DNA from: Zunongwangia mangrovi
Lineage (GTDB): Bacteria > Bacteroidota > Bacteroidia > Flavobacteriales > Flavobacteriaceae
Length of the DNA: 64,000 nt
NCBI RefSeq assembly: GCF_900112105.1
Contig: NZ_FOKV01000001.1
Coordinates: forward strand, 1,178,001-1,242,000
Direction: 5' to 3'
The notes under the pieces were generated by a model. It did not search any database. It worked only from the letters and a program-made list of their open reading frames with translations, and was not told the origin of the DNA. The translations under genes and the position numbers were made by a program. Below are positions 1 to 7,914 of the stretch, in pieces. Position 1 is the stretch's first letter; every line of letters starts with the position of its first letter.

Positions 1-395
1 CATTTCTATTTAAAAATAAAGAATTAGAGCTTAAAATTCATCTTAAGTTCAATTTTGATCCAGTGACCAATCAATTTTCTTTGGAAGATTATGAAGCAGT
101 TGGTGAAAACCAGAATAAACTGATGAATAAGATCGTTCAGATTATTCTAAATAAATTTCTTCAGAAGAAAGTATTACAAAAATCGAAGCAAAACCTATCA
201 GAAAAATTACAGCAGGAATTAACCAAGATCAACTCAAAGCTTAAAGAAAATAACGAACCGGCGGAAGGTTTATTGGTCGATGCTCAATTAGATCAGCTTA
301 ATATTTCACATTTCGAATTTGCACCACAAGACCTGTATGTTTATTTAAGTCTTACCGGCGAAGCCGCTATGGAAGTCACTAAAATTCCTGACTAA
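1..395 (+). CDS. C-terminal part of a DUF4403-like protein (5' end outside window)
   Basis: The reading frame is open to the left edge (first complete codon at base 3), so this is the 3' end of a longer gene. A GTG at 63 could be mistaken for a start, but the coding-like sequence before it (FLFKNKELELKIHLKF...) continues the same pattern of alternating hydrophobic residues. The visible 131 residues show a beta strand run, a helical Lys/Gln-rich segment (LNKFLQKKVLQKSKQNL) and a terminal strand pair ending in YVYLSLTGEAAMEV. This order resembles the end of DUF4403 proteins, which are secreted or lipid-anchored proteins of unknown function in Bacteroidota. The assignment is by pattern only; no signal peptide or lipobox can be checked because the N-terminus is missing. 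Confidence 0.55.
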   Translation, partial: FLFKNKELELKIHLKFNFDPVTNQFSLEDYEAVGENQNKLMNKIVQIILNKFLQKKVLQKSKQNLSEKLQQELTKINSKLKENNEPAEGLLVDAQLDQLNISHFEFAPQDLYVYLSLTGEAAMEVTKIPD

Positions 396-405
396 CCAGG
401 CGCTT

Positions 406-939
406 ATGAAGGGATTTGTGATACTTCCATTTCTTTTTATAGGACTTTCTCTAAATGCTCAAAACCTCCTTGAAAGATATCCAGATGTAAAGGAACTGGA
501 AAAAGCTTTAGATAATAAGGATTCTTTGCAATCTATCATTTTAGAAAATGAAGATTTTATTGAAGGATCTTTAGATGGTGGAGGTGAGTTAATTGGTTTT
601 TACGATGCTGCTAACAACGAAATAAGAAAAATTACGGTTACACTATTTCTTTCCTACGGAATACAATATTATTCATTCTATTTAGAAAATGAAGAACTTG
701 TGTTGGTGCGGGATTGCGCTAAATATTTCGGCTACGATACCAAGTCTCATCAAATGGATAAAAATAAATTTGATGGTGGGTTTGATGGAATTTATATCTT
801 CCGGAATAGAAAATTGATCGATCAGATTAGTTTAGGACATAACCGATTTGAAGATGATTCGATTGATGCCGAAGAGACTTTCCTAAAAGAACTCGAAATT
901 TATAAGAAGAAGATTTCTGAAAAATTAGAAATTAAGTAG
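406..939 (+). CDS. Secreted hypothetical protein
   Basis: This 177-residue protein begins with a clear signal peptide (about residues 1-19, ending in LNAQ, a typical flavobacterial cleavage context), so it should be exported to the periplasm or the surface. The mature part is acidic and mixed alpha/beta, with a Gly-rich turn (DGGGELIGFYD) and a C-terminal Lys-rich helix. I recognise no family. It follows the DUF4403-like gene by 10 bases and probably shares its transcript. The start is supported by the signal peptide lying directly at the N-terminus. Function unknown. Confidence 0.7.
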   Translation: MKGFVILPFLFIGLSLNAQNLLERYPDVKELEKALDNKDSLQSIILENEDFIEGSLDGGGELIGFYDAANNEIRKITVTLFLSYGIQYYSFYLENEELVLVRDCAKYFGYDTKSHQMDKNKFDGGFDGIYIFRNRKLIDQISLGHNRFEDDSIDAEETFLKELEIYKKKISEKLEIK

Positions 940-956
940 AAATTCACTCGGAGCTT

Positions 957-1676
957 TTAAAACTCAAACGTAAAACCTTTCTTAGTCAGTTTTTGATAAA
1001 CTTCTTCATCAAAACTATAAAGCTTGGCAGCACGATGCGAAACATCCTTTTGTTTTTCGCCAATATCAACAAGGAGTTTCATCTTTAAAAATTTTCTACG
1101 GAAGTTAGGTTTGTCCATTTTTACATCTAGAATTTCTTCGTAAAGATGCATTAACTGAAGTAGCGTAAATTTTTCAGGAAGTAAGTTGAAACCAATCGGC
1201 GCCTGTCTTACACGATTTCGAAGTTTTTCCTGGGCAGCTTCGAAGATAAATTTATGATCATAAATAAGATCTGGCAGTTCTTCAACTAAAAACCATTTAG
1301 CTTCAGAAGCAGTAAAACCGGCGGCAATTTCATAATCTTCACTTTTAACCAGTGCATAATATCCAATAGTGATCACACGGCTGGTAGGGAAACGATTAGG
1401 TTCACCAAAGGCCTGTAATTGCTCCAAAAAGATATTGTCTAATCCGGTAAGATCTCTTAAAACTCTTTTAGCTGAATTATCTATAGATTCTTTTTCGGTT
1501 ATCCATCCCCCGGGTAATCCCCATTTGTCTTTACTAATTCCTTCAGCATGCTTTACCAGAAGAACTTCCATTTTTCCTTCATTAAATCCAAATACCACAC
1601 AATCTATGGTAACTGCTTCAATAAAGTTTTCTTCCTGAATATAGTTTTCGCCTTCTGCGATAAAGCCTTTGGACAT
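957..1676 (-). CDS. NrtR/AraR-like Nudix-domain transcriptional regulator
   Basis: The N-terminal ~150 residues form a Nudix fold (DCVVFGFNEGKMEVLLVKH, then KWGLPGGWITEKES), followed by a winged-helix-like C-terminal domain (FTLLQLMHLYEEIL...NFRRKFLKMKLL...RAAKLYSF). This architecture is that of NrtR-type regulators, which bind a sugar-phosphate or nucleotide derivative with a Nudix domain and DNA with the wing. The Nudix box GX5EX7REUXEEXGU keeps the first Gly and Glu and the Arg, but reads RVLRDLTGL where REUXEEXGU is expected: the three glutamates are Val, Asp and Leu. Hydrolysis is therefore unlikely and a pure sensor role is inferred. I use the second Met (1676), since MSKGFIAEGENY looks like the family N-terminus and the ten preceding codons do not. 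Its target is not evident; the next enzyme genes on the same strand are alpha-glucan enzymes. Confidence 0.8.
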   Translation of the reverse strand: MSKGFIAEGENYIQEENFIEAVTIDCVVFGFNEGKMEVLLVKHAEGISKDKWGLPGGWITEKESIDNSAKRVLRDLTGLDNIFLEQLQAFGEPNRFPTSRVITIGYYALVKSEDYEIAAGFTASEAKWFLVEELPDLIYDHKFIFEAAQEKLRNRVRQAPIGFNLLPEKFTLLQLMHLYEEILDVKMDKPNFRRKFLKMKLLVDIGEKQKDVSHRAAKLYSFDEEVYQKLTKKGFTFEF

Positions 1677-1846
1677 TTTGTAAAAATTTAATCGTAAAAA
1701 TAACAATTCTTAGCAAAAGGCCATCTATAAATCATTCAATCCAACTTTTAACCCTTACCATTGGTCGATAGATAAAAAGGACTACATCGAAATCTTCTCA
1801 TTTTGCAGCTTTTTGATAGTAATTTTAGGGTATAAATAAGCACAAA

Positions 1847-2203
1847 ATGAACGTAACAGTAGAAAATACAAACGGAGAAATGATAGAGGTGACTATCGAG
1901 GTCTACAGCAACAAGCAGTTTGTAAGCTGTTGCGAAGCTGAAAATATGCAGGGAACTTATGCTAGAGCTAAAGATCCAGAAAGGAAACCGGGATCTGTCT
2001 ATCAGCATAAAATAGTAAAAGCCTACATCGAGAAAGAAGCAAGAAAAAATGGTAGAGTTACCGCAGCGAATGCGCTTTGTTTATGTAGTAGATCGATTGA
2101 AGAATTTACCCAAAATAAGTACCAAAACAAACAAATCTTTTTTATTGAATTGATGAGCCAAACACCCTATGATTTGCAACATCATTATTTGATAGAGAAG
2201 TAA
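1847..2203 (+). CDS. Small hypothetical protein
   Basis: This 118-residue ORF has ordinary codon use for the window and is followed by a strong intrinsic terminator at 2253, which supports it being expressed. It has no signal peptide or membrane segment, so it is probably cytoplasmic. The N-terminal ~25 residues look like a beta hairpin (MNVTVENTNGEMIEVTIEV), followed by a charged helical part with two Cys clusters (SCCEAE and ALCLCSRS). I do not recognise the family. The opposite-strand ORF at 1748-2008 overlaps it but has poor composition and is taken as a shadow. Confidence 0.55.
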   Translation: MNVTVENTNGEMIEVTIEVYSNKQFVSCCEAENMQGTYARAKDPERKPGSVYQHKIVKAYIEKEARKNGRVTAANALCLCSRSIEEFTQNKYQNKQIFFIELMSQTPYDLQHHYLIEK

Positions 2204-2252
2204 CGAGGAGACACTTTTTTGCCCTAAAAAAGGAGAGTTTAATTTACATTAG

Positions 2253-2310
2253 AAGAAAACGGATTGGTGGGGACTAGGTCAAGCCAATCCGTTTTCTTTT
2301 TCTTTTTTTC
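2253..2310 (+). terminator. Intrinsic terminator after the 1847-2203 gene
   Basis: A perfect 14-bp stem (2254-2267 AGAAAACGGATTGG with 2284-2297) encloses a 16-nt loop and is followed by a T-rich run (TTTTCTTTTTTTC). The T-run is on the + strand side only, so it mainly serves the + strand gene. The hairpin also lies just past the stop of the convergent alpha-glucosidase gene. Confidence 0.85.
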
Positions 2311-2353
2311 TGAATTTTTTCAGGACCTGCTTGTTTAACAGCCCAAGTTTATG

Positions 2354-4756
2354 CTATTCGCTAATTAGACGCAGATCTGTAAAGTTTTCCTGTAAGATAA
2401 TTGTGTTACTTTCTTTATCGTAACCAATACTTTCCAGGCTTACATCCTCATTATTTACGCTAGCCGATTTAATTTCGAAAGGCAATCCATGAAAAGTAAC
2501 TTTCATTGTTTTTAGATTCGATTCGTAAGTGCCGGCAACGTGCTGCTGAACAATGATCTCTTTAGATTTACCCGTAAGTTTAAATGATCTTAGGTTAAAA
2601 AGTCCCATTTTATAATCATATCCATCATGATCGTCTTCGTAGTAAACCGAATTTTGTTTTCCATTTTTATAGTAAACATCTAAACTTAGTTCTTCGATCT
2701 CTAGCTCGTCTACATATTGCTGCACGGGATACTTAGGAATAATGGCTCCTTCTTTTACGAAAATAGGCATGCTATCCAAAGCAGCGTCTACCCAAAGTTC
2801 TTTTCCACCTTCAATAACGGCATCATTCCAGAAATTATACCATCGCCCGCGTGGAATATACATTCGGCGTCCCTGTACATTTGGTTCCTGGATTGGACAA
2901 ACCAAAAAGTGATTTCCGAAGATAAATTCATCTGCACGATAATGTGTTTGTACATCTTCCTGATCGAAATAAACCAATGGTTTAAGAATAGGTACATTAT
3001 CTTCACAATATTGATAAAATGCAGTGTATAAATAGGGAAGCAATTGATAACGCAACTCTACGAACTTACGTGTAATATCTAGCACTTCTTCACCAAAATA
3101 CCATGGTTCCTGCTCTCCATGATCTCCAGAAGAATGCACGCGGCAAAATGGATGAAATACACCAAGCTGAATCCACCTGGTAAATAATTCGCCTGTTGGC
3201 TGATCTGCAAATCCACCAATATCGGTACCGGCAAAGCTAAAGCCACTCATCCCCAAACGCTGAATTTGAGTATTGGCCAACCATAAATGTTCCCAGCTGG
3301 CAAGGTTATCACCCGTCCAGGTAGAACTAAATCGCTGCCCACCCGAGTAACTGGCCCTGGTAATCGTGAAAGGACGTTTTGGGAAAATATATTTTTTTAC
3401 TCCTTCGTAAGTAGCACGGGCCATCTGCATTCCATAGATATTATGTGCTTTACGGTGGCTACATCGATTCCCGTCGTAATCGTGTCTTACATCTAAAGGA
3501 AATGTTTTTCCCGGTACTTCCATAACAGCAGGTTCGTTCATATCATTCCAAACGCCTTTAATACCGGTTTCAGCAATTAAGGTTTTATAATGATCTGCCC
3601 ACCATTCTCTAACTTCAGGATTTGTAAAGTCTGGGAAAACGCAGTTTCCAGGCCATACTTTTCCGCGCATATAAGGCCCATCTGCACGTTTACAGAAATA
3701 ATCTTTCTCTAATCCGTCTGCAAAAATCTCGTATTTCTCATCAATTTTAATTCCCGGGTCGATGATTGCTACGGTTTTGAATCCGTCATCTTCCAGTTCT
3801 TCTACCATTCTTTTAGGCTCTGGAAAATAATCTTTATTCCAGGTAAAACATCTAAAGCCATCCATATAATCAATGTCCAGATACAAAGCATCACAAGGAA
3901 ATTTATTGTCTCTAAATCCGGCAGCAAGTTCTTTTACTTTAGCTTCTGGATAATAACTCCATTTACTTTGATGGTAACCTAATGCCCACATCGGCGGTAA
4001 TTCTGGTCTCCCGGTAAGATTGGTGTATTTTGTAACAACCTCGGCAATCTTTGGACCGTAGATAAAATAGTAATTCATCTCGCCTCCGTCTGCCCAAAAA
4101 CTGGTAATGTGCCTGCGTTCGTGGCAAAAATCAAAATGCGTTTTAAAGGTGTTGTCGAAGAAGATCCCGTAAGCTTTTGCACTATGCAGGCCGATATAAA
4201 ATGGGATTGTTTTATATAATTCTGGTAGATCTTTCCCAAAAGCATATTGATCTGTATTCCAGTTACTTAATCGCTTTCCTTTTAAATTGAAAGTAGTGGG
4301 TTTATCGCCAAGACCGTAAAAATTCTCGCCATCCATAGAGTTCTTACTCATTTTTACGTAGTTACCACCAAACTCAAAACTTTCTTCCCAGTGAAATCCA
4401 AGTTCGTCCTGAAGGATCAATTGATCTTCAAGATCGAACATTGCAGTTCTCATGTCAACTCTATTTATGCGACATTTTATTTGTTCTGTGGTTATCCAAA
4501 TAAATTCTTCGTCTTCAGTAAGGTCTAAAACCGAGTAGCCATGAGATTGATCTTCATCTATGGCGTAAGAAAAATCATTTTCAAAAATTCCATCTGTAGC
4601 ATACCTAAACCTAAGCATGCTGTCTCGCACTACAGTGATTATAAGTTGTACGCCATTTTCAGAAGTAAAACAAATAGAATCTCCGTTTTGCTCATAAGAA
4701 ACCAATTTAGAGGGGAATAGGTTTCCTTTCTTTTCTAATTCTGTATTTGTAATCAT
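2354..4756 (-). CDS. GH31 family alpha-glucosidase
   Basis: The 800-residue protein carries the hallmarks of glycoside hydrolase family 31: an N-terminal beta-sandwich domain, the LDIDYMDGFRCFTWN barrel segment, the nucleophile motif WNDMNEP (Asp405) and the acid/base motif TWTGDN (Asp483), then the FCRVHSSGDHGEQEPW substrate loop and C-terminal beta domains. Family members hydrolyse terminal alpha-1,4 or alpha-1,6 glucosyl bonds of oligosaccharides or starch. There is no signal peptide, so a cytoplasmic role is likely. It lies 28 bases downstream of the branching enzyme gene and is almost certainly co-transcribed with it, suggesting turnover of an internal alpha-glucan. Exact substrate specificity cannot be read from the sequence. 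Confidence 0.93.
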   Translation of the reverse strand: MITNTELEKKGNLFPSKLVSYEQNGDSICFTSENGVQLIITVVRDSMLRFRYATDGIFENDFSYAIDEDQSHGYSVLDLTEDEEFIWITTEQIKCRINRVDMRTAMFDLEDQLILQDELGFHWEESFEFGGNYVKMSKNSMDGENFYGLGDKPTTFNLKGKRLSNWNTDQYAFGKDLPELYKTIPFYIGLHSAKAYGIFFDNTFKTHFDFCHERRHITSFWADGGEMNYYFIYGPKIAEVVTKYTNLTGRPELPPMWALGYHQSKWSYYPEAKVKELAAGFRDNKFPCDALYLDIDYMDGFRCFTWNKDYFPEPKRMVEELEDDGFKTVAIIDPGIKIDEKYEIFADGLEKDYFCKRADGPYMRGKVWPGNCVFPDFTNPEVREWWADHYKTLIAETGIKGVWNDMNEPAVMEVPGKTFPLDVRHDYDGNRCSHRKAHNIYGMQMARATYEGVKKYIFPKRPFTITRASYSGGQRFSSTWTGDNLASWEHLWLANTQIQRLGMSGFSFAGTDIGGFADQPTGELFTRWIQLGVFHPFCRVHSSGDHGEQEPWYFGEEVLDITRKFVELRYQLLPYLYTAFYQYCEDNVPILKPLVYFDQEDVQTHYRADEFIFGNHFLVCPIQEPNVQGRRMYIPRGRWYNFWNDAVIEGGKELWVDAALDSMPIFVKEGAIIPKYPVQQYVDELEIEELSLDVYYKNGKQNSVYYEDDHDGYDYKMGLFNLRSFKLTGKSKEIIVQQHVAGTYESNLKTMKVTFHGLPFEIKSASVNNEDVSLESIGYDKESNTIILQENFTDLRLISE

Positions 4757-4784
4757 ATTCTAGGTATTAAAAACATTTAGGGAT

Positions 4785-6692
4785 TTATTCTATGCTGAAA
4801 AAAACACTAGCCAGGGGAGGTACTGTAATTACTGCAGAATAATCTTTCCCGTGAAATGCCTGGTTTTCGATATTTAAAGGTTTATTTTTTACACCAGAAC
4901 CTTCGTATTTAGAATTATCTGTGTTGAGGATCTCTTTTAATTTTCCTGGTTTTGGGACTCCTATGCGATAATCGTTTAAAACGGTAGGAGTAAAATTACA
5001 GATGATGATAAGATCATCTTTTTCTTCCTTTCCTTTTCGCAGATAGCATAATACTGAATTTTGGCTATCATCGTACGAGATCCATTCAAAACCTTCTGGG
5101 CTAAATTGCTTTTCGTATAAAGCCGGATATTTTTTATAGACTTTGTTGAGGTCTATTACAAGTGTATTTAAACCTTTATGAATTGGATATTCCAATAGAC
5201 TCCAGTCTAAACTTGAGTTATAATTCCATTCGTTATATTGCCCAATTTCGCCTCCCATAAAAAGTAAATTATTTCCGGGGTGCGAATACATATAACCATA
5301 CATTAATCTTAGGTTAGCAAAGCGTTGCCACTCATCTCCTGGCATTCGGCCTAAAAGTGAATTTTTACCGTAAACTACTTCATCATGACTTAATGGTAAT
5401 GTGAAGTTTTCGCTAAATGCATAGGTAAGACTAAAGCTTATTTCGTTTTGGTGATATTGGCGATAAATACTATCCTTTTTAAAATATTCTAAGGTATCGT
5501 GCATCCAGCCCATCATCCATTTCATACCGAAGCCTAGTCCGCCTAAATAAATAGGTTTAGAAACACCTGAATAGGCTGTAGATTCTTCAGCAATGGTTTG
5601 CACACCTTCATAGCTTTGATAGACTTCCATATTCAGATCCTTCAGGAAAGAAATAGCTTCAAGGTTTTCATTTCCGCCGAAAATATTAGGTTCCCATTCT
5701 CCTTCTTCCCTAGAATAGTCCAGGTAGATCATCGAAGCTACAGCATCTACTCGTAGGCCATCAATATGATATTGGTCTAACCAAAAAATTGCATTGCTAA
5801 TTAAAAATGAACGTACTTCGTTACGTCCATAATTAAAAATAAGACTTTTCCAATCTGGGTGATATCCTTTTCGACGATCGGGATGTTCGTATAAGTGAGA
5901 ACCATCAAAACGCCCTAAACCATGATCGTCTTCAGGAAAATGCGAAGGAACCCAATCCATGATTACAGCGATGTTTTTACGATGAAAAGCATCAACCAGA
6001 AACTTGAATTCATCTGGAGTTCCAAAGCGCGAAGTTGGAGCAAAGTAACCGGTTACCTGGTAACCCCAGGAAGGATCGTATGGATATTCCATTACCGGCA
6101 TAAATTCTACATGGGTATAGCCCATCTCTTTCACATAATTAACTAACTCATCTGCCATTTCGATATAGGAAAGCGATCTGTTTTCTTCCCATTTTCGTTT
6201 CCAGCTGGCTAAATGAACTTCATAAACTGATATTGGTTGATCCAGCGTATTTTTATTTTTTCGGCTATTAAGCCATCTTCTATCTTTCCATGGGTAATCG
6301 TCTTCCCAAACGATAGATGCAGTGGCAGGTGGATGCTCACATTTACGAGCGTAAGGATCGGCTTTTTCAGTCTTAATATTATCTATACAACTGGTGATTT
6401 TGTATTTATATCTGGAGCCTTTGCCAACACCGGGAATAAATCCTTCCCAGATACCGCTACTGTCCCATCTAACCGAGAGTTTATGTTCGTGCTCTGTCCA
6501 ATAATTAAAATCTCCGATTACAGAGACTTCTTTAGCTGATGGTGCCCAAACTGCAAAATAAGTACCTATTACACCGTTAACTTCTATAATGTGTGAGCCT
6601 AGTTTTTCATAAATTCTGTAATGTTTACCTGCTTTGAATAGAGAAATGTCGAAATCTGTGAATAAAGAATAAAGCTGTACTTCCTGCTTCAT
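4785..6692 (-). CDS. glgB: 1,4-alpha-glucan branching enzyme (GH13)
   Basis: The 635-residue protein has an N-terminal CBM48-type sandwich (FAVWAPSAKEVSVIGDFNYW), a GH13 barrel and a C-terminal beta domain. It shows the branching-enzyme signatures VEFMPVMEYPYDPSWGYQ, GLRVDAV (nucleophile Asp316), TIAEEST (acid/base Glu369), LPLSHDEVVYGKNSL and FMGGEIGQYNEWN. The enzyme cuts an alpha-1,4 chain and rejoins it through an alpha-1,6 bond during glycogen synthesis. Length is usual for the shorter bacterial form. glgA and glgC are not in the window, so the gene is paired only with the downstream GH31 alpha-glucosidase. Cytoplasmic. Confidence 0.95.
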   Translation of the reverse strand: MKQEVQLYSLFTDFDISLFKAGKHYRIYEKLGSHIIEVNGVIGTYFAVWAPSAKEVSVIGDFNYWTEHEHKLSVRWDSSGIWEGFIPGVGKGSRYKYKITSCIDNIKTEKADPYARKCEHPPATASIVWEDDYPWKDRRWLNSRKNKNTLDQPISVYEVHLASWKRKWEENRSLSYIEMADELVNYVKEMGYTHVEFMPVMEYPYDPSWGYQVTGYFAPTSRFGTPDEFKFLVDAFHRKNIAVIMDWVPSHFPEDDHGLGRFDGSHLYEHPDRRKGYHPDWKSLIFNYGRNEVRSFLISNAIFWLDQYHIDGLRVDAVASMIYLDYSREEGEWEPNIFGGNENLEAISFLKDLNMEVYQSYEGVQTIAEESTAYSGVSKPIYLGGLGFGMKWMMGWMHDTLEYFKKDSIYRQYHQNEISFSLTYAFSENFTLPLSHDEVVYGKNSLLGRMPGDEWQRFANLRLMYGYMYSHPGNNLLFMGGEIGQYNEWNYNSSLDWSLLEYPIHKGLNTLVIDLNKVYKKYPALYEKQFSPEGFEWISYDDSQNSVLCYLRKGKEEKDDLIIICNFTPTVLNDYRIGVPKPGKLKEILNTDNSKYEGSGVKNKPLNIENQAFHGKDYSAVITVPPLASVFFSIE

Positions 6693-6748
6693 AAGGGTCG
6701 TAATAATTGGTTAGTTTTTAATGAAGGTGGTTAGGCCTTCAAGATTAT

Positions 6749-6776
6749 TTTATCCTGAAAAAATTAATAGGATAAA
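6749..6776 (-). other. Inverted repeat in the leader of glgB
   Basis: An 8-bp perfect inverted repeat (TTTATCCT / AGGATAAA, 12-nt spacer) lies 57 bases upstream of the glgB start. It could be a leader hairpin or a regulator site. Apart from this I see no feature in the 238-base gap between glgB and the glpR-like gene, and no terminator for the latter. Confidence 0.35.
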
Positions 6777-6930
6777 CCTGTAATCTTGCCCTTAAATTAG
6801 TGTTTTAAATCTACATCCTGAAGTTTTTAAAGTAATATTAGCTTTTAATTAAAACTGAAGAGGGGAAATTAAGGTAGAATCTAAAACTGAAGCTTTATAC
6901 TTGATTTTGAGTAAGCTGTGAAAACCTGGA

Positions 6931-7683
6931 CTAAATAATACTAAATTTAATTCCCAGGTCCCTTATTTTTTTAGCCAGGCTGGGAGAAATTCCATTATCG
7001 GTAATGATCTGGTCGACTTGTTCTATGGCGCAAATTCTGCCAAAACTCTTTTTTCCGAATTTAGAAGAATCTGCTAAAATAATGGTGCGTTGCGAAGATT
7101 TCATCATTTTTTGATTCAACAAGGCTTCTTCCAGACTGGTTGTGGTACAGCCATATTCCAAATCGATACCATCTACTCCTAAAAATAATTGATTGCAAGA
7201 AATGTGCTCTAAAATATGTTCAGCATAATGCCCAGTAACCGAGGAAGAAGTATGTCTTAAATTACCACCAAGTTGAATCACCTGTATATTTTGATGATTC
7301 AATAGTTCTAAAGCAACATTTAAAGATGAGGTTATAACGTTTAGGGCTCCTTTATTAGTTATAGATTTTGCTAATTGCTGAACCGTGGTTCCAGAAGCGA
7401 TCATGATAGAATCGTTATCTTTTATCAATTTTGCTGCTTCTTTCGCAATATCAGATTTTTCCATTACCGAGATTTTTTCTTTCTCGTTTACCGGTCTGTC
7501 ATTGATGTATGGATTTTCTAAAGAAGCACCACCATGGGTTCTAAACAAAAGACCTTTGTCTTCCAGTAATTTTAGATCTTTTCTAATCGTAACTGCCGAA
7601 ACATTAAGCTCTTCGCAAAGTTCTGAAACTTCTACGTGTTGCTCGTGATTAAGTTTGTCTAAAATTAGTTGGTGTCTTTTCAT
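6931..7683 (-). CDS. glpR: DeoR/GlpR-family transcriptional repressor, probably of the glycerol operon
   Basis: The 250-residue protein has the DeoR-type N-terminal helix-turn-helix (VEVSELCEELNVSAVTIRKDL, about residues 18-38, then the THGGA hinge) and a C-terminal sugar-phosphate isomerase-like sensor domain (IASGTTVQQLAKSI, VIQLGGNLR, LGVDGID, ILADSSKFG). Members are repressors released by a phosphorylated sugar or polyol. It is transcribed divergently from glpD with a 231-base shared promoter region containing repeated TTTCG boxes, so control of glpDKF by glycerol 3-phosphate is the natural reading. The gene symbol rests on that context; other DeoR repressors share the same fold. Confidence 0.85.
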   Translation of the reverse strand: MKRHQLILDKLNHEQHVEVSELCEELNVSAVTIRKDLKLLEDKGLLFRTHGGASLENPYINDRPVNEKEKISVMEKSDIAKEAAKLIKDNDSIMIASGTTVQQLAKSITNKGALNVITSSLNVALELLNHQNIQVIQLGGNLRHTSSSVTGHYAEHILEHISCNQLFLGVDGIDLEYGCTTTSLEEALLNQKMMKSSQRTIILADSSKFGKKSFGRICAIEQVDQIITDNGISPSLAKKIRDLGIKFSII

Positions 7684-7703
7684 AACTAAAATAATGGCCT
7701 TTA

Positions 7704-7711
7704 CAAATGTA
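7704..7711 (-). promoter_or_regulatory. -7 element of the glpR promoter
   Basis: On the minus strand TACATTTG matches the Bacteroidota -7 consensus TAnnTTTG exactly and lies 21 bases before the glpR start. No good -33 TTTG is seen at the usual distance. The AAACGAAAG operator-like box (7742-7759) lies where the -33 region would be, which fits autoregulation. Confidence 0.5.
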
Positions 7712-7741
7712 TAAAATTAGCTGCTTTAAAGCGTTTTTCTA

Positions 7742-7759
7742 AAACGAAAGAAAGTGAAA
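7742..7759. promoter_or_regulatory. Putative GlpR operator, glpR side
   Basis: AAACGAAAGAAAGTGAAA contains the reverse complement of the TTTCGTTT box found on the glpD side (7818-7828 CACTTTCGTTT). The pair forms an imperfect inverted repeat across the divergent promoter region. Binding by the adjacent repressor is inferred, not shown. Confidence 0.45.
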
Positions 7760-7808
7760 TAAAACCTATAATTATATAAATTTTAAGGGAATATATAGCT
7801 TCATGAGC

Positions 7809-7868
7809 TTTCATTAACACTTTCGTTTATTTTCTTTAACTAATATTTTCTTTCGTAATGTTTCGTTT
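7809..7868. promoter_or_regulatory. Array of TTTC(G) boxes in the glpD promoter
   Basis: TTTC boxes begin at 7809, 7821, 7831, 7847, 7851 and 7861; those at 7821, 7831, 7851 and 7861 are separated by multiples of 10 bp, i.e. on one face of the helix. The last box (TTTCGTTT) is 18 bp upstream of TATTTTAG (7883-7890), one mismatch from the -7 consensus TAnnTTTG, so it would cover the -33 region. This is the expected arrangement for cooperative repression by the divergent DeoR-type protein. Confidence 0.5.
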
Positions 7869-7914
7869 TGAGATAATTTTATTATTTTAGCTGAAAATTA
7901 GAAGATTCCAAATT

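Noticed and set aside
1748-2008. Minus-strand 86-codon ORF opposite the 118-residue protein
   Set aside because: Cys/Phe/Tyr-rich composition typical of an antisense shadow; it would also overlap the credible + strand gene.
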